A stretch of 5,996 nt of DNA from Calditrichaceae bacterium (GCA_030622395.1 JAUXGF010000199.1:1-5996); one strand, 5' to 3'; shown: positions 1 to 5,971, counted from the first letter of the stretch. Translations and numbers: made by a program. Notes: a model not told the origin generated them from the letters alone.

Positions 1-172
1 AATCCCGATTTATCGGGTGAGAAATCTTTAACTTCAATATTTATAACGCTACAAGATTTCTCGCTCCGCTTCGAAATGACATTTTGGGCTAGTTTTCGTT
101 CAGACACTAATTAGCTGAATAGTTATTGCTGTTTTTATGACAGGCTGAGCAGACTTTTTTATTGAGGAACAG
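1..172. other. Non-coding leader upstream of proS with small inverted repeats
   Basis: I see no coding sequence here. It contains a 5-bp stem with a TTTA loop (CCCGA at 4-8, TCGGG at 13-17). It also contains a perfect 10-bp inverted repeat (GAGAAATCTT at 19-28, AAGATTTCTC at 53-62) separated by 24 bases, followed by CGCTCCGCTTCGAAATGAC at 63-81. At 112-127 the sequence TAGCTGAA then TAGTTATT resembles the octamer repeats seen later in the window. I could not place a convincing promoter. I see no T-box leader, which some aminoacyl-tRNA synthetase genes carry. The inverted repeat lacks a T-run and is unlikely to be a simple terminator. Confidence 0.6.
19..62. repeat. 10-bp perfect inverted repeat, REP-like
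   Basis: GAGAAATCTT (19-28) and AAGATTTCTC (53-62) are exact reverse complements with a 24-base spacer that is AT-rich and non-coding. The pairing does not extend on either side and no T-run follows. It lies about 110 bases upstream of the proS start. A dispersed palindromic (REP-like) element is my inference; only one copy is present in the window, so repetitiveness cannot be shown here. Confidence 0.5.
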
Positions 173-1603
173 ATGGCAGAGAAAGTGACTCCAAGAGACG
201 TCGATTATTCACGTTGGTATACTGATATTGTTTTGCAGGGAAAATTAGCCGATTATTCGCCGGTAAAAGGGGCAATGGTCATACGTCCTAATGGATATGC
301 AATATGGGAAATGATCCAAAAATATTTAGACAAAATGTTTAAAGACAGCGGGCATGTCAACGCCTACTTTCCGCTTCTTATTCCGGAAAGTTTTATGAAA
401 AAGGAAGCGGAACATGTTGAAGGTTTCTCACCGGAATGCGCTATAGTAACAATTGGCGGCGGGCAAGAGCTTGAAGAAAGATTATATATCCGCCCCACTT
501 CGGAAACGATTATCTGGAGCATGTATAAAAAATGGATTATGAGTTACCGTGATTTGCCAATTCTGATAAATCAATGGGCAAATGTTGTGCGCTGGGAAAT
601 GCGTACGCGCCTTTTTTTACGCACCTCGGAATTTTTATGGCAGGAAGGTCACACCGCGCATGCAACATCCGAAGAAGCCGAAGAAGAAACTTTAAAAATG
701 TTAAATATATATAAGACATTTGTTGAAGAGTATTTGGCTATTCCTGCAATCACAGGTAAAAAATCTGAGTCTGAAAAATTTGCCGGAGCTCTGCATACTT
801 ACGCTGTCGAGACTATGATGCAGGATCGAAAAGCGCTTCAGGCGGGAACGTCTCATAATTTGGGACAAAATTTCGCTAAAGCCTTCGACGTGCAATTTCA
901 GGATAAGGACGGCAAGTTAAATTATGTCTGGGCTACTTCGTGGGGCGTCAGCACGCGCTTGATCGGCGCTTTGATTATGGCGCACAGTGATGATAGGGGA
1001 TTAGTGCTTCCGCCGAGAATGGCGCAAAGACCGGTTGTGATTGTCCCGATATGGCGCGGCGATGATCAAAAAGTACAGGTATTAGAATTTGCCGATTCGG
1101 TTTATCAGGAATTAAAAGCTAAGTACAATGTTATTTTTGACGACCGCGAACAGTATAAACCAGGATATAAGTTTGCCGATTGGGAATTGCAGGGTATTCC
1201 CATAAGGGTGGAAATCGGGCCTAAGGACGTCGCTAATAATAAATTAGTTTTAGTCCGCCGCGATACAATGGAAAAACAGTTTATCGACCGTAAAGGAGTT
1301 TTGGAAACCGTAACGGATGAATTGAATAAAATGCAGAGCGAACTATTAGAAAAGGCGCGGATTTTCCGTGATGAAAATACTTTTGATATTGATGATTACG
1401 ATGAGTTTAAAAAAATTTTAGCGGGAAAAGGCGGTTTTCTGAAAAGCCACTGGTGCGGCGGCGCAGAATGCGAAACAAAAGTTAAAGACGACACAAAAGC
1501 AACAATTCGCTGCATTCCTTTTGATCGGAAAAAGGAAGATGGTAAATGTATTGTTTGCGGCAAGAAATCCAGCGGCAGAGTAGTTTTTGCTAAAGCTTAT
1601 TAA
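173..1603 (+). CDS. proS: Prolyl-tRNA synthetase, archaeal/eukaryotic-like type (ProS type 3)
   Basis: Cytosolic class II aminoacyl-tRNA synthetase that charges tRNA-Pro with proline using ATP. At 476 aa it has the usual length of the short type, and it lacks the editing insertion of the long bacterial type. Visible in order: N-terminal '[10 protein letters not shown]' (11-20); RPTSE proline/ATP-site motif (107-111); motif 2, with RWEMRTR and then [16 protein letters not shown] (140-163); the [13 protein letters not shown] segment (226-238); motif 3 around [20 protein letters not shown] (255-274); an anticodon-binding domain from about 286 to 395 with [10 protein letters not shown] (341-350); and a C-terminal zinc-type domain with Cys428, Cys433, Cys447, Cys459 and Cys462, ending in a terminal Tyr as is usual for this type. 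The ATG at 173 is supported by GAGGA at 164-168. The gene is complete, with no missing catalytic motif. The next gene starts 90 bases downstream. Confidence 0.97.
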   Translation: MAEKVTPRDVDYSRWYTDIVLQGKLADYSPVKGAMVIRPNGYAIWEMIQKYLDKMFKDSGHVNAYFPLLIPESFMKKEAEHVEGFSPECAIVTIGGGQELEERLYIRPTSETIIWSMYKKWIMSYRDLPILINQWANVVRWEMRTRLFLRTSEFLWQEGHTAHATSEEAEEETLKMLNIYKTFVEEYLAIPAITGKKSESEKFAGALHTYAVETMMQDRKALQAGTSHNLGQNFAKAFDVQFQDKDGKLNYVWATSWGVSTRLIGALIMAHSDDRGLVLPPRMAQRPVVIVPIWRGDDQKVQVLEFADSVYQELKAKYNVIFDDREQYKPGYKFADWELQGIPIRVEIGPKDVANNKLVLVRRDTMEKQFIDRKGVLETVTDELNKMQSELLEKARIFRDENTFDIDDYDEFKKILAGKGGFLKSHWCGGAECETKVKDDTKATIRCIPFDRKKEDGKCIVCGKKSSGRVVFAKAY

Positions 1604-1693
1604 AGTATGCCGAAGATAAAAATATAAAGAAACTTAATATGAATAATAACGTTATTGTTTTGAAAAGTAGAAAAAAAATAAGTCATTGGTATT

Positions 1694-2527
1694 ATGTATA
1701 ATAAAAATCGTTCATTTGGCATAGGCACGGGAGGCGCCCTGCCTCCCGTCGTAAAGAATATTGTATTTATAAACGGTATAATATTTATAATGCAGTTTAT
1801 AAATCAGAGCCTTAATTATATGCTTCTTGATAATTTTGCCCTTAATCCTTATGATGTGATTTATAAATTCAAGATATGGCAGCTTATTACTTATATGTTT
1901 TTGCATGGCGGTTTTTGGCATGTTTTTTTCAACATGTTTGTTTTGTGGATGTTCGGTTCGGAATTGGAGCGTGAATGGGGCTCGAAGGAATTTTTAAAAT
2001 ATTATCTTATTACCGGTATAGGCGCAGGGTTAACGGTTGTTTTATTATCCAATGCCCCTACAATCGGCGCTTCCGGGGCGGTCTATGGAATTATGATTGC
2101 TTATGCCTTACGCTATCCGGATAGATCAATATATATTTGGTTTTTGTTCCCTGTTAAAGTAAAATATTTTATGGCTTTTCTCGCCCTTATTTCCTTTTTC
2201 TCTACAATTGGTCCTAATACAGACGGCATTGCCCATGCCGCTCACCTTGGGGGGATTGTAATCGGCTTTATCTACCTTAAGTTTTGGTATTTATTTTACA
2301 AAGTAAGGGATATGCTTAAAGAGACGTCCCCAAAAAATATTTCAAATTCTAATTTTAAATATACTAAAGGCGGCGGAAAAAAAACCGAGTATTACCGACG
2401 TGCTATTGATGAACTATTGGACAAAATTAACCGGGTTGGATATCTGAAACTAACCGATGAGGAGAAGAAGATCCTTGAAGAGGGCAGTAAGTATCTTAGA
2501 GAACATGATAAAGAACATTTTAATTAA
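1694..2527 (+). CDS. Rhomboid-family intramembrane serine protease
   Basis: Polytopic membrane protease of the rhomboid (peptidase S54) family, which cleaves transmembrane substrates within or near the bilayer. The 277-aa protein shows an N-terminal segment (LPPVVKN then a hydrophobic helix, about 16-36), the conserved Trp62 in the first loop, an HVFFN motif (His76, Asn80) matching the oxyanion-side helix, GASGAVYG with nucleophile Ser127, and HAAHLGG with catalytic His184. All residues needed for activity are present. After the last membrane helix (about 185-203) comes a charged tail. A predicted two-helix segment at about 231-272 (DELLDKINRVGYLKLTDEEK and beyond) resembles the small C-terminal extension of many bacterial rhomboids (DUF6576-like; my inference). 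The start at 1694 has no clear Shine-Dalgarno but keeps the conserved N-terminal stretch. The substrate is unknown. It may be cotranscribed with the small gene 33 bases downstream. Confidence 0.93.
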   Translation: MYNKNRSFGIGTGGALPPVVKNIVFINGIIFIMQFINQSLNYMLLDNFALNPYDVIYKFKIWQLITYMFLHGGFWHVFFNMFVLWMFGSELEREWGSKEFLKYYLITGIGAGLTVVLLSNAPTIGASGAVYGIMIAYALRYPDRSIYIWFLFPVKVKYFMAFLALISFFSTIGPNTDGIAHAAHLGGIVIGFIYLKFWYLFYKVRDMLKETSPKNISNSNFKYTKGGGKKTEYYRRAIDELLDKINRVGYLKLTDEEKKILEEGSKYLREHDKEHFN

Positions 2528-2544
2528 TAGATTTCAGGTTTTTC

Positions 2545-2552
2545 GAAGGAGG
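2545..2552 (+). promoter_or_regulatory. Strong Shine-Dalgarno site of the cysteine-rich small gene
   Basis: GAAGGAGG lies 8 bases before the ATG at 2561. It is the closest match to the anti-Shine-Dalgarno consensus in the window, much better than the sites before the rhomboid or PAP2 genes. It fixes the start of the 78-aa gene and argues that this short frame is really translated. Confidence 0.85.
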
Positions 2553-2560
2553 TTGGCTCT

Positions 2561-2797
2561 ATGAGTTACTTTGAGAACCTTACATGTGGTTGTGAGGATT
2601 GCCATTACAATCATGATACACTTTGTTATCGGGAAGCGATCACACTGGACTTAAATGGAACTTGTGAAGATATGGTCTCGTGTGATGATTTCGAGTGTCA
2701 GGATTGTGAATATTTTGATTTTTGTAAAAAGGAAAAAAAATATAATTCTACTGCTTTTACCAGCAATGAAGATTATTATAATAAAGATGAGTATTAA
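2561..2797 (+). CDS. Small cysteine-rich protein, DUF1540-like
   Basis: This is a 78-aa acidic protein with nine cysteines (9, 11, 14, 22, 35, 41, 46, 49, 55), no signal peptide and no membrane segment, so it is probably cytosolic. Residues 9-44 fit the DUF1540 pattern as I know it: C-x4-C-x-Y-N-x4-C-x4-I (Cys9, Cys14, Tyr16-Asn17, Cys22, Ile27), followed by a late Cys-x2-Phe (Cys41, Phe44). A second cluster follows, C-x2-C-x5-C (Cys46, Cys49, Cys55), and then a Lys-rich patch and an acidic/Tyr-rich tail. Clustered cysteines suggest zinc or another metal, or disulfides; the function of DUF1540 is not known. A strong ribosome-binding site and a terminator just downstream support it as a real gene at the end of the rhomboid transcript. 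The DUF1540 assignment is from memory of the motif, not a search. Confidence 0.8.
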   Translation: MSYFENLTCGCEDCHYNHDTLCYREAITLDLNGTCEDMVSCDDFECQDCEYFDFCKKEKKYNSTAFTSNEDYYNKDEY

Positions 2798-2826
2798 TTT
2801 TCCTTTATGAATCATATTAATCAAAC

Positions 2827-2854
2827 GCCCGTCTATTTGCCGGGCTTTTTTTTT
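2827..2854 (+). terminator. Rho-independent terminator after the cysteine-rich gene
   Basis: A stem of GCCCG (2827-2831) and CGGGC (2841-2845) with a 9-base loop is followed directly by nine T residues (2846-2854). It lies 30 bases after the stop codon at 2797. This is a standard intrinsic terminator and most likely ends the transcript that covers the rhomboid and the cysteine-rich gene. Confidence 0.88.
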
Positions 2855-2886
2855 GCGAATTAACAGATTGTACATAGATAAATAAT

Positions 2887-3038
2887 TGGAATAATGGAAG
2901 ATTGCTCCGAGGGAGTCCCTTGTGGGAGAAGCTTGAATTGATGAAGAACTGGAGTAATGGAAGAGACCTCAAAGGTTTTCCCAAACCTTTGAGGTCTTTA
3001 AAGGATGGAAGAATTGGATCAATAAATTATTGGATTGA
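2887..3038. repeat. Degenerate TGGA(A/G)NNN octamers flanking a hairpin
   Basis: Consecutive 8-bp units occur at 2887-2894 (TGGAATAA) and 2895-2902 (TGGAAGAT). They recur at 2950-2957 (TGGAGTAA) and 2958-2965 (TGGAAGAG). Beyond the hairpin come 3006-3013 (TGGAAGAA), 3015-3022 (TGGATCAA) and 3031-3038 (TGGATTGA). They share a TGGA core and an 8-base step with the much denser array before the epimerase gene. The units are imperfect and interrupted, so the array looks decayed or invaded by other sequence. Confidence 0.65.
2962..2999. repeat. Perfect 15-bp hairpin (palindromic element or bidirectional terminator)
   Basis: AGACCTCAAAGGTTT (2964-2978) is exactly complementary to AAACCTTTGAGGTCT (2983-2997), with a 4-base TCCC loop. 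A G-T pair and an A-T pair extend the stem to 2962-2999. It lies about 230 bases before the PAP2 gene and about 110 bases past the intrinsic terminator, inside a run of TGGA octamers. The stem is followed only by TTTA, so on the + strand it would be a weak terminator. A dispersed palindromic or MITE-like insertion is equally possible. I see no transposase and no clear target-site duplication. Confidence 0.8.
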
Positions 3039-3057
3039 ATAATAGATTGATTGTCAG

Positions 3058-3097
3058 TTTAGCCATTCAGCTATTTAACCCTCAATCCATAGATTTA
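3058..3097. repeat. Second octamer family, TTTAGCCA-like
   Basis: Five consecutive 8-base units can be read: TTTAGCCA (3058-3065), TTCAGCTA (3066-3073), TTTAACCC (3074-3081), TCAATCCA (3082-3089) and TAGATTTA (3090-3097). The first three fit TTYARCYN. On the opposite strand they read TGGCTAAA and TAGCTGAA, and the latter matches 112-119 of the leader before proS exactly. The same step length as the TGGAG octamers suggests a related origin or mechanism. The degeneracy grows toward the right end. Confidence 0.5.
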
Positions 3098-3227
3098 ATA
3101 AAACCTGACCTTCGCATTTTTATAAAATTTCCCGGTTGCCAAGTTTCACTATAAAGTTTAAATTATACTTTGTATTTACATGATTTTTCATATTGTTAAT
3201 TAATATTATAATTAAACTTCGATTAGA

Positions 3228-4139
3228 ATGGATTTTATGAAACGATTATTCAAACGAATCAGTATTATTGATTTTATCAACCTGTCTTTTCTATGTATTG
3301 TTATTGCCTTTTATATTATCGCCTTTAATAAGACGCCCTATAAAATACCACTGTTAATTATATATATTTTTTTATTTGTTTTTATAATTTTTATGAGCCG
3401 GCTGCGGGAATTAATAAAAAATGATCGCTGCAAAAAGATCATTATGTTTATTTATCCTGTAATATTTCTTTTTGTTATTTTTGAGACATTTTTTATGATA
3501 CTGCCGTATTTCAATTCTCTCAGATTCGATGCGCTAATGGCAAATATCGACTTTAAACTTCTTGGCGTTAATCCTACGGTTTGGATCGAAAATTGGATAA
3601 ATCCTCTGCTTACAGATATTCTTTCTCTTTTTTACTTCTTTTATTTTCCAATGCCTTTTATCATTATTGGCTGGATGTATAAAAAGGCAAAGTTTGAAAA
3701 TATTGAAAAGGCTTTGTTCATATATTTTACCTGTTATTACGGGGCTTATATTTGTTATTTTTTAATTCCTGTAGCAGGTCCCAGGTTTTTTCTTCGGGAA
3801 ATACAGAATGTTAGTCTTAACGGCTGTTTTTTAGCAGAGCCGATTAGATCATTAATTAACGTTATGGAGCCAAATAAACTTGACGCTTTCCCAAGTTTAC
3901 ATACAGCTATTCTAATGGTTACTATGTTTGTAACATACAGTAATTGTAAAAAAATGTTTTATTATTTTATTCCATGCGCAGTTGGAATAATCATATCCCT
4001 TGTTTATCTTAGATACCATTATTTTATCGATGTGATTGCCGGATTACTGTGGTCGATAATTAGCTGGCTGCTGGCGGATAGAATTTATAATAAAATCCAT
4101 AATAATTTTAATTTTCACTTTTGGGATTCTAATTTATGA
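3228..4139 (+). CDS. PAP2-superfamily membrane protein (Aur1/inositol phosphorylceramide synthase-like)
   Basis: Integral membrane enzyme of the type 2 phosphatidic acid phosphatase fold, which hydrolyses or transfers lipid phosphate groups at the membrane. The 303-aa protein has several hydrophobic helices (about 14-34, 39-57, 70-94, 127-149, 161-181, 243-261, 266-284). Motifs visible: PVAGPRF (181-187), FPSLHTA (221-227, with His225) and LRYHYFIDVIAG (261-272, with Arg262, His264, Asp268). These match the three catalytic blocks of the PAP2_3/Aur1-like branch rather than the classical KX6RP/SRX5HX3D form. The true substrate (phosphatidate, undecaprenyl pyrophosphate, or head-group transfer) cannot be read from sequence. 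The ATG at 3228 has a weak ribosome-binding site; a second ATG at 3237 (residue 4) is equally possible. The stop codon overlaps the next start, so it is cotranscribed with the CPBP protein. Confidence 0.88.
   Translation: MDFMKRLFKRISIIDFINLSFLCIVIAFYIIAFNKTPYKIPLLIIYIFLFVFIIFMSRLRELIKNDRCKKIIMFIYPVIFLFVIFETFFMILPYFNSLRFDALMANIDFKLLGVNPTVWIENWINPLLTDILSLFYFFYFPMPFIIIGWMYKKAKFENIEKALFIYFTCYYGAYICYFLIPVAGPRFFLREIQNVSLNGCFLAEPIRSLINVMEPNKLDAFPSLHTAILMVTMFVTYSNCKKMFYYFIPCAVGIIISLVYLRYHYFIDVIAGLLWSIISWLLADRIYNKIHNNFNFHFWDSNL
4136..4139 (+). promoter_or_regulatory. ATGA stop-start overlap coupling PAP2 and CPBP genes
   Basis: The start codon ATG (4136-4138) overlaps the upstream stop TGA (4137-4139). 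No good Shine-Dalgarno precedes it, so translation of the second gene probably depends on ribosomes finishing the first. This makes a fixed ratio of the two membrane proteins likely. Confidence 0.8.
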
Positions 4140-4849
4140 AGTCGTTAATAAAGGCGGTTGAATTTGATAAAAATCAAATTAATACTTATCTAATTCTTTT
4201 AAGCGCTCCGTTATTATTAACGGTTTATTGGTATTACGGCAGCGCAGAGAGTCTGGGTAATTATTTTCCCTATTTGCAAAATGATTCTCTTTTTGATTTT
4301 TACAGTCATATCTGGCAGTTCTTTTCATTTTTTATTCTCACTTTTATTATCCCCTTAATCTTTATCAAGACCCGCTTAAAACTGCCGCTGTCTGATTTTG
4401 GATTTGGTCTGGGCGATTTTAAATTTGGTTTAAAATTTATTCTAATAACAATACCTTTACTTGTTATACCGCTTATTTTTTTGTCTTCAAAAATGCCGGA
4501 TATTCAGCGGGAATATCCGTTGGCAAAGTTGCTGCATACACATCACGAATTAATTTTCTGGTACGAAACAGCGTATGTTTTATTTTATTATATTGCCTGG
4601 GAGTTCTTTTTTCGTGGATTTTTATTATTTGGATTAAAAAAGCGTTTCGGGGCGATGAATGCAATTTTGATTCAAACAATTTCATCCTGTTTGATTCATT
4701 TGGGCAAACCGGATGGAGAGATAATCGGATCAATTATTATCGGTATTATTTTTGGCGCTCTGGCATTAAGAACGCGTTCTTTCTGGTATGTTCTTATTTT
4801 ACATGCGGCGATCGGAGTGTTAACGGATATATTTATTTTGCTATGTTAA
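4136..4849 (+). CDS. CPBP-family (CAAX protease/Abi-like) intramembrane metalloprotease
   Basis: Polytopic membrane protein of 237 aa whose second half matches the CPBP (Abi, PF02517) family of glutamate-type intramembrane proteases. Motif 1 reads WEFFFRG (155-161): Glu156 and Arg160 are kept, but the first Glu of the usual EExxxR is Trp. Motif 2 has His188 in SCLIHLG with Ser at the usual Phe position. Motif 3 has His223 in LHAAIGVLTD, with Asp231. The key Glu and both His are thus present and the protein may be active, though in a variant subfamily. Hydrophobic helices lie at about 17-33, 58-77, 98-116, 138-154, 174-188, 196-211 and 216-235. The ATG at 4136 overlaps the PAP2 stop (ATGA), indicating translational coupling. 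Family roles include prenyl-protein processing, bacteriocin self-immunity and membrane protein turnover; which applies is unknown. Confidence 0.87.
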   Translation: MKSLIKAVEFDKNQINTYLILLSAPLLLTVYWYYGSAESLGNYFPYLQNDSLFDFYSHIWQFFSFFILTFIIPLIFIKTRLKLPLSDFGFGLGDFKFGLKFILITIPLLVIPLIFLSSKMPDIQREYPLAKLLHTHHELIFWYETAYVLFYYIAWEFFFRGFLLFGLKKRFGAMNAILIQTISSCLIHLGKPDGEIIGSIIIGIIFGALALRTRSFWYVLILHAAIGVLTDIFILLC

Positions 4850-4855
4850 TGGTTT

Positions 4856-4967
4856 GAAGAATTGGAGCATTGGAGTGATGGAGTGCTGGAGTAATGGAAT
4901 GATGGATTGGAGAAAAATCAGATTAATGATCTTCCAATACTCCAGTATTCCAGTACTCCAATTCTTC
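4856..4967. repeat. TGGAGNNN octamer array with orientation switch
   Basis: Six units with an exact 8-base step run from 4863 to 4910, for example TGGAGCAT (4863-4870) and TGGAGTAA (4887-4894), with consensus TGGAGTRA. From 4929 to 4960 four units run in the opposite orientation, for example ATACTCCA (4937-4944) and GTACTCCA (4953-4960). The two arms are bounded by an exact 12-bp inverted repeat: GAAGAATTGGAG (4856-4867) and CTCCAATTCTTC (4956-4967). The whole block fills the spacer between the CPBP and epimerase genes and is non-coding. In RNA, the arms could pair into a long imperfect hairpin. I know of no named element with this exact build. Confidence 0.85.
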
Positions 4968-4972
4968 TGAAC

Positions 4973-4980
4973 TGGAGATC
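4973..4980 (+). promoter_or_regulatory. Ribosome-binding site within an octamer-like unit, sets the epimerase start
   Basis: TGGAGATC sits directly before TATG, so its GGAG (4974-4977) is 4 bases from the ATG at 4982. It fits the TGGAGNNN octamer form of the adjacent array, and the repeat family appears to supply the Shine-Dalgarno. The spacing is slightly short but workable. Confidence 0.6.
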
Positions 4981-4981
4981 T

Positions 4982-5968
4982 ATGAACACTATTTTAATCA
5001 CGGGTGTAAACGGTTTTATCGGCAGTAATATTGCGGAGCGTTTGATCAATACCGGGCATCGGGTGCGCGGTTTAGTAAGAAAAACATCGGATTTAAAATT
5101 CATCGAGGGACTTAACATCAAGTTGTTTTACGGGGATGTTACGGATAAAAATTCTTTGATTGAACCTATGAAAGGCGTTGATATAGTTATCCATGTCGCC
5201 GGGCTGGCTTCGGACTGGGGGGCTTATAATAAATTTTATAATATTAACGTTAAGGGCACGCAGAATATAGCAGAGTCAGCAAGCGCTAACAATGTAAAAC
5301 GATTTGTTCATATCAGCACAACAGCCTTGCACGGCTTTAAAAACTTCAAGTATATTGATGAATCGTTTCCTATGGCAAAGACTATTTTTCCATACTGCGA
5401 AACAAAAAAGATTGCCGAACAATGGCTTTTCGATTTTGCCAAAACTATTGATATGGAAATAACTGCAATCAGGCCCGGCAATGTTTTTGGTCCTAAAGAT
5501 CATACATTTATTGAAAAATATCTGGACGCTTTAGAAAAGGGGAAGGCTGCTTATGTTGACAGCGGGAAGCGTTGGACCTGTCCTGCTTATATTGAAAATC
5601 TGGTGGATGGGATTATAAAAGCCTGTTTTGAGCCCTCTGCCAACGGGCAAGCTTTTTTTATTACAGATGGATTGGAAATAAACTGGAAAACATTTACCGA
5701 GAAATTTGCAGATCAGCTTGGGGTTAAAAGACCTTCTCTTTCGGTTCCTTACCGTTTAGGATATGGATTAGCTTTTTTAATGGAAATCCTCTATAAACTT
5801 TTTCGTATTTCAAACCCGCCTCTTTTGACGCGCTACCGAATTTCCAATGGCGGACGGGATTATCATTTTTCAATCGACAAGGCAAAAAGGTTGTTAAAAT
5901 ACGAACCGAAAGTTAAATTTGACGAAGCGGTAAAAAGAACGGTAGACTGGTATCAAAAACGCGGGTAA
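4982..5968 (+). CDS. NAD(P)-dependent epimerase/dehydratase family protein (extended SDR)
   Basis: This is a 328-aa cytosolic oxidoreductase of the extended short-chain dehydrogenase family. A Rossmann fold starts at once with ILITGVNGFIG (4-14; GxxGxxG at Gly8, Gly11, Gly14). It is followed by GDVTD (51-55), HVAGLASDWG (71-80), the active-site ISTTALHG (111-118), the catalytic pair YCETK (Tyr138, Lys142) and RPGNVFGP (164-171). The C-terminus with FSIDKAKRLLKYEPK (296-310) is typical of 3-beta-hydroxysteroid dehydrogenase/nucleotide-sugar epimerase-like members. The substrate is not readable; candidates are a nucleotide sugar or a sterol/isoprenoid alcohol. I chose ATG 4982 because it gives the normal N-terminus right before the first beta strand and has GGAG upstream. 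An in-frame TTG at 4907 would add 25 residues translated from the repeat array and is rejected. Confidence 0.92.
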   Translation: MNTILITGVNGFIGSNIAERLINTGHRVRGLVRKTSDLKFIEGLNIKLFYGDVTDKNSLIEPMKGVDIVIHVAGLASDWGAYNKFYNINVKGTQNIAESASANNVKRFVHISTTALHGFKNFKYIDESFPMAKTIFPYCETKKIAEQWLFDFAKTIDMEITAIRPGNVFGPKDHTFIEKYLDALEKGKAAYVDSGKRWTCPAYIENLVDGIIKACFEPSANGQAFFITDGLEINWKTFTEKFADQLGVKRPSLSVPYRLGYGLAFLMEILYKLFRISNPPLLTRYRISNGGRDYHFSIDKAKRLLKYEPKVKFDEAVKRTVDWYQKRG

Positions 5969-5971
5969 TAA

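Larger units (their letters stand above)
2855..3227. other. Repeat-rich spacer between the two gene groups
   Basis: No gene is supported in this stretch. From left to right it holds degenerate TGGA octamers (2887-2902), a G-rich piece (2906-2929), two more octamers (2950-2965), a perfect hairpin (2962-2999), further TGGA octamers (3006-3022, 3031-3038) and a TTTAGCCA-type octamer run (3058-3097). Beyond about 3140 it turns very AT-rich up to the PAP2 start codon, as expected of a promoter region. TTTACA at 3175-3180 could be a -35 element, but no well-spaced -10 box stands out, so I do not call a promoter. Confidence 0.65.

Noticed and set aside
104..172. T-box or other riboswitch upstream of proS
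   Set aside because: The leader is short, I see no T-box consensus and no terminator/antiterminator pair before the start codon.
537..895. Antisense open frames inside proS
   Set aside because: They lie wholly opposite a complete, well-conserved synthetase gene and show no domain or ribosome-binding site of their own.
1645..1656. AATAACGTTATT palindrome between proS and the rhomboid as an operator
   Set aside because: A 12-bp AT-rich palindrome is expected by chance in such sequence, and no second copy or promoter is nearby.
2651..2875. Antisense frame across the cysteine-rich gene and the terminator
   Set aside because: It runs through the terminator's T-run region and opposes a short gene with a strong ribosome-binding site and clear cysteine motifs; its protein is low-complexity Ile/Lys.
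3175..3206. Promoter for the PAP2 gene with TTTACA as -35
   Set aside because: The best -10-like hexamer (TAATAT at 3201-3206) is 20 bases away, too far, and the region is so AT-rich that many weak matches exist.
4856..4967. CRISPR array
   Set aside because: The repeat step is only 8 bases with no spacer of 25-40 bases, units are degenerate, and no cas gene is near.
4907..4981. TTG-initiated N-terminal extension of 25 residues on the epimerase
   Set aside because: It is translated from the octamer array, lacks a Shine-Dalgarno at a sensible distance, and precedes the standard Rossmann N-terminus that begins at the ATG at 4982.
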